From the NCBI GenBank assembly GCA_030746555.1, contig JASLMK010000024.1, positions 1-43,649 on the forward strand: DNA of 43,649 nt, written 5' to 3'. Positions within the stretch are counted from its first letter, which is position 1. Every line of letters begins with the position of its first letter. The DNA is from Planctomycetota bacterium. GTDB lineage: Bacteria > Planctomycetota > UBA1135 > GCA-002686595. A model generated the notes under the pieces. It was not told the origin of the DNA and made no database searches. It saw only the letters and a list, made by a program, of their open reading frames with translations. The position numbers were made by a program, and so were the translations under genes. This document shows positions 1 through 7,500 of the stretch, piece after piece.

Positions 1-109
1 CTTCCTCGACGACCCGTTCAGGGTCGCCTGCGTCGCCAGAACCCGCAAAGCACCACCAGGAACCGAGTTGCTGTGTCTGGCGCACGTCTTCATGAATCAC
101 CCGGGCTAG
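1..109. repeat. Direct repeat copy 1 (109 bp visible, may extend left of the window)
   Basis: Positions 1-109 match 200-308 with a single mismatch (C98 versus A297), so the copies are offset by 199 bp. The copy carries a short hairpin (GACCC 11-15, loop GTTCA, GGGTC 21-25) and ends in the half-site CATGAATnACCCGGGCTAG. Because the window starts inside or exactly at this copy, its left boundary is unknown. The near-identity implies a recent duplication or gene conversion. No transposase is visible. Confidence 0.9.
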
Positions 110-124
110 CCCGGATGATTCATG
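91..124. repeat. 34-bp near-perfect palindrome at the end of repeat copy 1
   Basis: The outer 9-bp arms CATGAATCA and TGATTCATG are exact inverted complements. They flank the 12-bp palindrome CGGGCTAGCCCG; only the two bases between arm and core on each side are imperfectly paired. It looks like two element ends sharing a central CTAG. In copy 2 only the left half survives, and there it abuts mnmE. The arrangement resembles terminal inverted repeats of an insertion sequence or a REP/MITE-like element, but the family cannot be named from this window. Confidence 0.8.
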
Positions 125-199
125 TACCCGCACACCAGACTTCGCAACCGGCCGTCTTCGACGGCCTCTCGGCCCCTGGCGGCGCTCTGCGAAACCTGG
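110..199. other. Spacer between the two repeat copies, with a perfect hairpin
   Basis: The 90 bp between the copies completes the right palindrome arm (110-124) and then contains a perfect 7-bp hairpin: GGCCGTC at 150-156, loop TTC, GACGGCC at 160-166. No convincing gene is present; the short open frames here have no recognisable protein character. The stretch is best read as part of the same repeated, structured element. Confidence 0.5.
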
Positions 200-308
200 C
201 TTCCTCGACGACCCGTTCAGGGTCGCCTGCGTCGCCAGAACCCGCAAAGCACCACCAGGAACCGAGTTGCTGTGTCTGGCGCACGTCTTCATGAATAACC
301 CGGGCTAG
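200..308. repeat. Direct repeat copy 2, ending at the mnmE 5' end
   Basis: This is the second copy of the 109-bp repeat. It ends with the half-site CATGAATAACCCGGGCTAG at 290-308 and diverges from copy 1 from base 309 onward, where mnmE sequence begins. Its last three bases, TAG 306-308, are an in-frame stop for mnmE. The end of the repeat plus the first host bases also builds the AGGAGG ribosome-binding motif. This is the pattern expected for a mobile-element end inserted at the start of a gene. Confidence 0.85.
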
Positions 309-323
309 GAGGCGACGGCCACG
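307..323 (+). promoter_or_regulatory. Perfect Shine-Dalgarno AGGAGG before an ACG start candidate of mnmE
   Basis: AGGAGG occupies 307-312 and is followed after 8 nt by ACG 321-323. Reading from that ACG gives (M)AGETICAIASPPG, which is the conserved MnmE N-terminus. An in-frame TAG at 306-308 excludes any start further upstream, and the first ordinary start codon is GTG 411, which lies after the conserved motif. The first two bases of AGGAGG (307-308) come from the repeat and the rest from the gene side of the junction. Confidence 0.6.
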
Positions 324-1721
324 GCTGGCGAGACGATCTGCGCCATCGCGAGCCCGCCCGGGCCGGGGCGGCGGGGTGTCCTGCGCGTCAGCGGCCCGGC
401 GGCTCTCGACGTGGTGCGTGCCCTGTGGGTTGACGGGGACGCGCCGCGCGCCGGCGAGCCGCGCGCAGTGCGCTCGGGCAGGATCGACGACGGCCGCGGT
501 CGCCAGCCAGCGCTCCTGTTGTGGATGCCCGGGCCGCGCTCCTACACCCGCGAGGATGTGGCGGAGCTCCACCTGCCCGGGTCACCGCCCCTGCTGCGCT
601 GCGCCTTCGAGCGCCTCGTGGCCGCCGGGGCGCGGCCGGCCGGGCCCGGCGAGTTCACCCGCCGCGCCTTCGAGAGCGGCCGCATCGACCTGACCCGCGC
701 CGAGGGCGTGCTGGCCCTCGTCGGGGCCCGCTGCGCCGAAGAGCGCCGCGCGGCCCTGGCGCTGGTGGCGGGGGGGCTGGCCGAGCGGGTCGGCGGCCTG
801 CGCTCGGCCCTCGAGGAGCTGCGCGCCACCTGCGAGGCGAGCCTCGACTTCGAGGAGGCAGAGACGGGCCACGTCCCCCGCGCCGACCTGGAGCGCGCCG
901 CGCGCGCCGTCGCCGAGGCGTTGGCCGAGGCCCTGCGCTGGGAACGGCGGCGGGCACCGTCCTCCGGTGAGGCGCGCGTCGTCCTCGCGGGAGCCCCCAA
1001 CGCGGGCAAGAGCACCCTCTTCAACGCCCTGACCGAGGACGGAGCGGCCCTGGTGAGCGGACAGGCCGGGACGACCCGCGACGTCATCGAGGGGTCCTGG
1101 ACCCTGGGCGGGACGAGGGTCACGCTCGTAGACGGCGCGGGCGAGGGGAGCGAGGAGGTCACCGAGGGAACGGTCGACGCCCTGGCCCGCGACCGCGCCC
1201 GGGGAGCTCGGGAGGCTGCTGACCTGGTCCTGTGGGTCGTCGATGCGGCGCGCACCGACGCCTCCGCCATCGTCGCCGAGGCCGCGGGCCTGCCCGCGGC
1301 GGCTCCGTGCGTCTTGGCCTGGAGCCGGCTCGACGAGGCCTGCGCGACCCCGCGACCGCCGGAGGAAGTGCTGGCCGCCGGCCGACCGGCGCTCTGGGCC
1401 GCCGTCAGCGCCGTGGCCGGGACCGGCCTCGATGACCTCGCGGCGGCCTGCTCCGGCGTCCTGGGACTGGGCGCGGCGCAGTCCGGCGCGCTGGGCCTGG
1501 GGGGCCTGCCGCGGGAGCTGTCCGAGCGCCACGGCGCGGGCCTGCGCGCCGCGGCCGACGCGCTCGCGGCGGGCCTCGACGCCTGGAGCGGCGGCGCGAC
1601 CCTCGACCTGTTCGCGGCGCACCTGCGCGAGGCGACCGACGCCCTCGACGAGATCGACGGCCGAACGACTTCGGAGGCCGTGCTCGACCGCCTGTTCGAC
1701 CGCTTCTGCATCGGGAAGTAG
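321..1721 (+). CDS. mnmE: tRNA modification GTPase MnmE (TrmE), unusual start
   Basis: MnmE, with MnmG, installs the (carboxymethyl)aminomethyl group on U34 of several tRNAs, using a formyl-tetrahydrofolate-binding N-domain and a cis GTPase. The N-terminal motif ETICAIASPPG starts at 330. The P-loop GAPNAGKST is near 990-1016, followed by GTTRD, and the protein ends in the family's CIGK, whose Cys is functional. From the ACG at 321 it has about 466 residues, close to the usual ~450. Oddities: there is no canonical start codon for the full protein (see the ribosome-binding entry), G3 reads DGAG rather than DTAG, and G4 reads SRLD rather than NKxD. If GTG 411 were used, about 30 conserved residues would be lost. 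The frame is intact and carries typical GC-rich codon use, so a functional but divergent enzyme is likelier than a pseudogene. Confidence 0.9.
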   Translation, partial: TAGETICAIASPPGPGRRGVLRVSGPAALDVVRALWVDGDAPRAGEPRAVRSGRIDDGRGRQPALLLWMPGPRSYTREDVAELHLPGSPPLLRCAFERLVAAGARPAGPGEFTRRAFESGRIDLTRAEGVLALVGARCAEERRAALALVAGGLAERVGGLRSALEELRATCEASLDFEEAETGHVPRADLERAARAVAEALAEALRWERRRAPSSGEARVVLAGAPNAGKSTLFNALTEDGAALVSGQAGTTRDVIEGSWTLGGTRVTLVDGAGEGSEEVTEGTVDALARDRARGAREAADLVLWVVDAARTDASAIVAEAAGLPAAAPCVLAWSRLDEACATPRPPEEVLAAGRPALWAAVSAVAGTGLDDLAAACSGVLGLGAAQSGALGLGGLPRELSERHGAGLRAAADALAAGLDAWSGGATLDLFAAHLREATDALDEIDGRTTSEAVLDRLFDRFCIGK

Positions 1722-1756
1722 GAGGGCCGCGCGCCCCCGACGGCGTGGGGCGCGAT

Positions 1757-1771
1757 CCGCACCCGGTGCGG
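1757..1771 (+). terminator. Perfect hairpin 35 nt after mnmE, possible weak terminator
   Basis: CCGCAC (1757-1762), loop CCG and GTGCGG (1766-1771) form a perfect GC-rich stem between the mnmE stop and the nrdR promoter. No T-run follows, so it does not meet the classical intrinsic-terminator definition. Its position between a stop codon and a new promoter is the only further support. Confidence 0.25.
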
Positions 1772-1782
1772 GGGCCGGCTCG

Positions 1783-1811
1783 TTGACACACCACATCTTG
1801 CGTGGTCTCCT
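1783..1811 (+). promoter_or_regulatory. nrdR promoter with a probable NrdR box
   Basis: A consensus -35 TTGACA (1783-1788) is followed after exactly 17 bp by TCTCCT (1806-1811), a GC-genome-like -10. Across the spacer, 1788-1803 reads ACACCACATCTTGCGT. It matches the NrdR-box consensus acaCwAtATaTwgTGT at 12 of 16 positions, and the sequence contains the inverted pair ACCAC/GTGGT. A repressor bound here would cover the promoter. NrdR boxes usually come in pairs; I see only one. Confidence 0.55.
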
Positions 1812-1898
1812 GCTCCTTCGCTCGGAGGCCGGTGGAGGTGCCGGCGGGCGAGCCGCATGCGGGTGGACCCCCTCCCGTACCAGACGCCTCCGGTTCTG

Positions 1899-2366
1899 AT
1901 GAAGTGCCCGCACTGCAAGCACGACGACGATCGGGTCGTGGACTCCCGCACCTCGGGCGAGGGGCGCGTGATCCGCAGGCGCCGGGAGTGTCTGAGCTGC
2001 TTCATGCGCTACACGACCTACGAGCGCATCGAGGAGACTCCGATGCGGGTCATCAAGAAGAGCGGTGAGCGGGTGCGCTTCGACCCCGAGCGCCTGCTCG
2101 AGGGCATGGTGCGGGCCTGCGAGAAGCTGCCGGTCTCCATCGAGGACCTCGAACGGGCGACGGCCCGCATCGAGGCGCGCATCGCCGAGGCCTACGACCG
2201 GGAGGTCCCCAGCACGGTCCTGGGGACGGCGGTGATGGAGGAGCTGCGTGAGCTCGACCAGGTCGCCTACGTACGCTTCGCCAGCGTCTACCGCGAGTTC
2301 CGGGACGTGTCCCAGTTCCTCGACGAGCTCAAGCCAATGCTGGAGAGCGGGAAGGGCGGCGCTTGA
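1899..2366 (+). CDS. nrdR: Transcriptional repressor NrdR
   Basis: NrdR represses ribonucleotide reductase operons according to the ATP/dATP ratio. The 155-residue protein starts MKCPHC at ATG 1899. Two CxxC pairs (CPHC, and CLSC near residue 30) form the N-terminal zinc ribbon, followed by the basic RVIRRRREC segment that contacts DNA. An ATP-cone follows from about residue 49 (VIKKSGERVRFDPERL) to the characteristic VAYVRFASVYREF. Length and motifs match the family fully. The frame is open further upstream, but the conserved zinc ribbon fixes the start. Its stop codon overlaps the start of the next gene, which itself begins with ATP-cone-like domains. A probable NrdR box overlaps its promoter, suggesting autoregulation. 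Confidence 0.96.
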   Translation: MKCPHCKHDDDRVVDSRTSGEGRVIRRRRECLSCFMRYTTYERIEETPMRVIKKSGERVRFDPERLLEGMVRACEKLPVSIEDLERATARIEARIAEAYDREVPSTVLGTAVMEELRELDQVAYVRFASVYREFRDVSQFLDELKPMLESGKGGA

Positions 2367-4486
2367 GGGTGCGCCGCATCAAGAAGCGCGACGGCGCCGT
2401 CGTGGACTTCGACTCCGCGAAGATCGCCGCGGCCGTGGCGGCCGCCCAGACGGCGGTGGGGGACGAGGACCCCGGCTTCGCCTCGGAGGTGGCCGAGATG
2501 GTGGAGTTCGCCCTCCGCCGGCGCCACGGGCTGGCGGGGGATGCGGTCGCCGGCGAGGCGCTCTGCGAGGTCGAGGAGGTTCAGGATCTCGTCGAGCAGG
2601 CCCTGATCGAGCTGGGCCGGGGGCCGGTGGCCAAGGCCTACATCCTCTACCGCGACCGGCGGTCGAGGGTGCGCTCGGCGCGCGGGTCTGGCGAGGAGCC
2701 CTCCTCGGACGGGAACGACGTCGCCGGCCTCCGCGTGCAGGTACGCGATGCCCAGGGGCGCTTTCCCTGGAGCAAGACGCGCATCGTGGCCGCCTTGGTG
2801 AACGAGGCGCGGCTCTCCCGCGAGCGCGCGGAGGAGGTGGCCGGGCGAGTCGAGGCGCGGGTGCTGCGTTCGGGCCTGCGCCGCCTCGGCACGGGCCTCG
2901 TGCGCGAGCTCGTGGACAACGAGCTCGTGGCCATGGGACTGGAATCGGCCCTCGCGCGGCACAAGCCCGTCGCCCTGCCGCGCCATGACCTGCGCGAGCT
3001 GTTCGATGCGCCCGCGGTCGCTCCCGAGGGTGAGCGCCCTCCGCGGACCCAGGCCGGCGAGCGCCTCGGCGAGCACTCCGTCGAGGGAGCGGTCGCCGGG
3101 GGGATCCTGCGCCGCTTCGCCCTGGAGGACCTGCTCGACGAGGTCGGCGCGGAGGCGCACCTGGGCGGTGACCTCCACGTCGAGGACCTCGAGCGCCCGC
3201 ACCTGCACCTGGTACAGACCGTTCCCGCCGATCTCCTCGCCGGTCGCGCTCAGGGACCGGGCGCCGCCTTCGAGCTGCTCTGCGAGCTGGCGCCGCTGAC
3301 CGGCAGCGTGTCGCGCGGGATCGTGCTCGAGGGCGCGGGCGGTTTCCTCCAGCCGCTGGTCCGCGGGCGTCGCGGCCTGGAGACCGACGGCACAGAGCTG
3401 TCCCCCTTGGCGAGCTGGCTGTGCGCCCTGCGCGCCCTGGCCCACGCCCGAGCCCTGCACCTCGACCTGTCCGGGCTCGGCGCCCGCTCCCCAGGGTTGA
3501 TCGCGCGCGTCGTCGAAGCCCTCGGAGAGATCGAGCGCGGCCTGGCCCCGGGGGGCGGTCCGCGCCTGTTCCTCGACCGCGAGGAGCTCGCGGCCCTGTT
3601 GGACCACGACGAGCGCGCGCGGGCGACCCTCGAGCGCCTCCTCTCCGCCGGTCTCGTCCTGCCCACTTGGGCCGGCCCCGGCGAGCGCGTCTGCGGCCCC
3701 GGTTGCCGCCGGCGACACCGCGAGCGCGGGGCCTTGGCCTGCGGCGGGGCCGTGGCCGTGAACCTGCCGCGCCTGGCGCGCGCCGCCGGGCCCTGGCGCG
3801 AGGACGCGATGCTCGCAGGCCTGGCCGCCGCGGTGGAGCGCGCCGTGGACGCCCTCGCCCGCCTGGCCGCCTTCCAACGCGAGCACCGCCGGGCGCGCTC
3901 GGGGGAGGCGCGCGGTCGCGTGGCCTATGCTCTGGCGCCGGTCGGCTTGCCCGAAGCCCTGCGCCTGCTCGGCGACGGCGAGCCACAGCCCGAGCAGGGC
4001 GCTCGGATCCTGGGTCTGTGCTCGGAGGCGGCGCGCCGCTTCGGCTCCCGGCACGGCCTGTCGGTCGAGCTCTCGCCCTGCTTCAGCGCCGAGGCAGCCC
4101 GGCGCTTTGCAAGCCTCGACGCCGAGCGCCCGCGCCTGGTGCAATCGACCCTGTTCGGCGAGGCTGGCGAGGGCGTCGAGCGTCCCGGCCCCTACGCGCG
4201 CGGCTTCGACCTCGCCGGCTCCCTCGACGACCGCACCGACGAGGACCGGGCCGAGGCTGAGGCCCAGCTGTGCTCGACCGTCGCCACTGGCGTGTGGACC
4301 CGGGGCGCGCTCGTGCAGGCCGGCGCGGGCGAGACGACCGGCAAGCTCGAGGACTGGGAGCGCTTCGACGCCCTGCGCGAGGCCCGCCGGTCCGCGCCCG
4401 TCGGCGGGCCCGGACTCGGCGCCGGCTCGCTCTTCCCCCTCCCCGACTCCCCCGATCCCGCGGACCGACACCGGACCCAGGCCTGA
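2363..4486 (+). CDS. Double ATP-cone protein with a degenerate class III ribonucleotide reductase-like core
   Basis: The 707-residue protein is coupled to nrdR by a TTGA overlap (TTG start 2363; GTG 2369 is equally possible). Residues 1-103 are a clear ATP-cone (IKKRDGAVVDFDSAKI ... AKAYILYRDR). Residues ~123-210 look like a second, diverged cone (PWSKTRIVAAL ... LVRELVDNEL). Residues ~240-600 carry anaerobic reductase (NrdD)-like landmarks in the right order: a GGDLHVEDLE segment near 268 (compare GDIHIHDLD), AVNLPRLA near 465, APVGLPEALRLLG near 525, and SPCFSAEAARRFASLD near 571 (compare ETPAE...RFAKLD). I find no glycyl-radical motif (RVxGY) and no C-terminal CxxC pairs, and the ETPAE acidic residue is gone. 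I infer a catalytically dead reductase relative, possibly a nucleotide sensor or NrdR partner. Confidence 0.7.
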   Translation: MRVRRIKKRDGAVVDFDSAKIAAAVAAAQTAVGDEDPGFASEVAEMVEFALRRRHGLAGDAVAGEALCEVEEVQDLVEQALIELGRGPVAKAYILYRDRRSRVRSARGSGEEPSSDGNDVAGLRVQVRDAQGRFPWSKTRIVAALVNEARLSRERAEEVAGRVEARVLRSGLRRLGTGLVRELVDNELVAMGLESALARHKPVALPRHDLRELFDAPAVAPEGERPPRTQAGERLGEHSVEGAVAGGILRRFALEDLLDEVGAEAHLGGDLHVEDLERPHLHLVQTVPADLLAGRAQGPGAAFELLCELAPLTGSVSRGIVLEGAGGFLQPLVRGRRGLETDGTELSPLASWLCALRALAHARALHLDLSGLGARSPGLIARVVEALGEIERGLAPGGGPRLFLDREELAALLDHDERARATLERLLSAGLVLPTWAGPGERVCGPGCRRRHRERGALACGGAVAVNLPRLARAAGPWREDAMLAGLAAAVERAVDALARLAAFQREHRRARSGEARGRVAYALAPVGLPEALRLLGDGEPQPEQGARILGLCSEAARRFGSRHGLSVELSPCFSAEAARRFASLDAERPRLVQSTLFGEAGEGVERPGPYARGFDLAGSLDDRTDEDRAEAEAQLCSTVATGVWTRGALVQAGAGETTGKLEDWERFDALREARRSAPVGGPGLGAGSLFPLPDSPDPADRHRTQA

Positions 4487-4512
4487 CCTCCGCCGCTGCC
4501 CCCGCCCCCCTC

Positions 4513-7500
4513 ATGCGCCTCCATCGCCTCGAGCTGCTCGGCTTCAAGTCCTTCGCGGACCGCACGGTCTTCGAGTTCGGCGACGACACCCAGACGGGTG
4601 TCGTCGGCCCCAACGGCTGCGGCAAGAGCAACGTCGTCGACGCCCTGCGCTGGGTGCTCGGCGAGCAGCGTCCGACGTCCATGCGCGGCAAGGAGATGAC
4701 CGACGTCATCTTCAAGGGCTGCGCGAGCCGGCCCGCCCTCGGCGTGGCGGAGGCGACGGTCGTGCTCGACAACGCCGGTCGCATGCTGCCCGACTGCGGC
4801 GAGGAGGTGCAGATCACCCGCCGCGTGTTCCAAAGCGGCGAGGGCGAGTACCTGATCGACGGCCGGCGCGTGCGCCTCAAGGATGTGCGAGAGCTCCTGT
4901 TCGACACGGGGCTCGGCAGCCGCGGATACTCGGTCCTCGAGCAGGGGCGCATCGACGCCGTCCTGTCGGCCAACCCGGTCGACCGGCGCAGGATCTTCGA
5001 GGAGGCGGCGGGCATCAGCCGCTATCGCCAGCGCAAGCACGAGACCGAGTTGCGCCTCGCCCGCGTCCACCAGGATCTCGCGCGCCTCGACGACGTGACC
5101 GGCGAGCTGCGCACGCGCGTGCGCTCGCTCAAGATCCAGGCCGGACGCGCCGAGCGCTTCGTCGCGGCGAAGGAGGAGTGGCAGCGGGAGAAGGCGCGCC
5201 TCTTGCGACACCGCCTACACTCCCTCGAGAGAAGCCTGACCGAGTGCGTGGACGACATCCGCGCCCGGGAGGAACGGCTCGCCTCCCTGCGCAAGGGACG
5301 CGAGGAGCTGGAGGGCGAGCTCGGCCTGAGACGCGGCGAGCGCTCGACCCTCGCGGCGGAGCTGGAGCGCGTCACGGCGGACGTCACGCGCCTGGAGGGC
5401 GACGGACGGGCGATGGACGAGCGCAAGCGGCAGCTCGACCTGCGCATCGCGGGGCTCGAGCGGACCTCCCGCGCGGAGGAGGAGCGGGCCGCGGTCCTCG
5501 CGGCCGGGCTCGAGGCGCGCGGGCGTGACCTCGAGGAGCTGCAGAGGTCGCGGGAGGACCTCGCGGGCGGCGCGGAGGGGGCTCGCGAGGAGGTGCTCGA
5601 GCGCTCCGGGGAGCGCAAGCGCGTCGACCGCGCCACCCGGGAGCTGCGGGCGCGCTCGGAGGAGCAGAACACCGTCGTGCTGCGCCACCTGCACGAGAAG
5701 ACCGAGGCCGCCAACACCCTCCACCACCTCGAGCAGGGACGCTCGGGGGTGGAGGAGCGCGGCGAGCGGGTCGAGGCGCGCCTGTGCGGCGTGCGCGAGG
5801 AGGTCGCCGCGGCCCGCGAGGAGGCGCAGAGCCGGGCGGACGACTTTGCGCGGGCCGAGGCCGAGCTGGTGCGCCGCGAGGCGCTGCGCGAGGAGAGCGC
5901 GGCACGGACCACCGCGCTGGCGAGCGCCCTGGAGGAGAGCGCCGAGGCCCTGCGGGAGCTGGAGCTCGATGTCGCCCGCCGCTCGAGCGCGATCGAGTCG
6001 CTGTTGGATCGCGACCGCGAGCGCGCCGACCTGGGGGTCGGCTCACGGCGCCTGCTGGAGGCGGCGGAGGAGGGGACCCTGGACTGCCCGGCGGCGGAGC
6101 TCTCCGGCCTGGTTGCCGACCACCTGCGCTGCGGGACGGACCTGGCTCGTGCCCTGGACGTCGTCCTCGGGGAGCGAGCGCGGGCGCTGGTGATCGGAAA
6201 CGCCCGGACCGCACGCTCCTTGGCGCAGTGGCTGCGGAGTGGTGACGGCGGGCAGGCGGCCCTGTGCGTCCCCGAGCTGCTCGGCGAGCCGACCCCCGCG
6301 CCGGCGGAGCTCGACCCCGCCACCGCGGCCCTGACGCGCTGCGTGCTCGCCGATGAGCTGGAGGTCGACGAGGGCTTCGAGTCCCTGGCCCGCGCCCTGA
6401 CCGGCGACGTCCTCGTCGTGGAGGAGCTGGCGACGGCCCTGGAGGTCGTGCGCGCGGCGCCGGGACGCCGCTGCGTGACGCCGGCGGGGGAGCTCGTCGA
6501 CGCGGCCGGAGTGATCGCGGGCGAGCGCACCCTGGCTCAGGGCCCGGTGGGACGGCGCTCCAGCGCCGCGGACCTGCAGGAGGAGCTGGCGGCCGTCGAG
6601 GACCGACGCCGCCAAGCCGAGGGCGAGCGCGACCGACAGCGCGCGGGCGTGGAGGAGGCTCGGGAGGCGGAGGCGCGCCAGGAGAGCGGGCTGGAGGAAC
6701 AGCGCGAGGCCCTGGCGGGAGCCCGGGGTGCCGCTGCCACGGCGGCGGCGCGCGCCGAGGACCGCGGCGCCGCCCTGGAGACCCTCGAACGCGAGAGCGC
6801 GGAGGTCCTCACCGAGCGCGAGCGCCTGCACGAGGCCCTGGTCGCGGCAGAGGTGCGCAGGCAGGAGACCGTGGCGGAGTTCGAGCGCGAGAACTCGATC
6901 CTCGAGACCCTGGAGGTCGAGCGCCGGCGCCAGGAGGAGGCGCGCGACGACCTCGGACGCCGTGAGGGGCGCAGCCAGGTCGAGCTGACGCGCATCGAGG
7001 AGCAACTCGGTGGCCTGGACCGGCGCATCGACGACCTCGGGGCGGTGCGAGCGGAGAACGAGGCGGAGCTCGAGCGCGCCAGGCGCCTGGCGATCGAGGC
7101 CGCCGACGGCGCCGTCGCTGCGCGCGCCGAGCGAGAGCAGCTGGCCCGGGAGGCTGCGGCCAGCCTGAACGAGCGGGCGCGGGCGGACGAGCGCCTGCGC
7201 GGGCTGCGCGAGCACGCCGGCGAGGGGGACCGCATCCTCGACGCCCTACGCGGTCGGCGCGACGAGAGCGCGGCCGAGCACGAGCGCGAGAGCTCGGCCT
7301 TGACGGAGGTCCGCCTCACCGAGCAGCGCGCCACCCTGGCGCGGGAGGAGGTGCTGCGGCGCGCCGAGGAGGAGCTGGAGCTCGACGGCGCGGGACTCCT
7401 CGAGGGATTCCAGCCCGAGGAGGAACTGGCGGGGGACACGGCCCTCGACGGCCTGGAGCGCAAGGTGGCCGAGCTGCGAGGCGGGCTGGACCGGCTGGGA

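Noticed and set aside
73..294. Small open frames inside the 5' repeat region
   Set aside because: They run through the duplicated non-coding repeat and hairpins, have no recognisable domain, and would have to be repeated with the element.
1..308. Naming the 5' repeat as a specific insertion-sequence family
   Set aside because: No transposase, no complete element and no target-site duplication are visible; only the palindromic end suggests mobility.
542..2005. Long open frame opposite mnmE and nrdR
   Set aside because: It is Ser/Arg/Ala-rich and the exact antisense of two well-recognised genes; long antisense frames are expected at this GC content. The same applies to others, such as those opposite prkA, smc and the 1203-residue protein.
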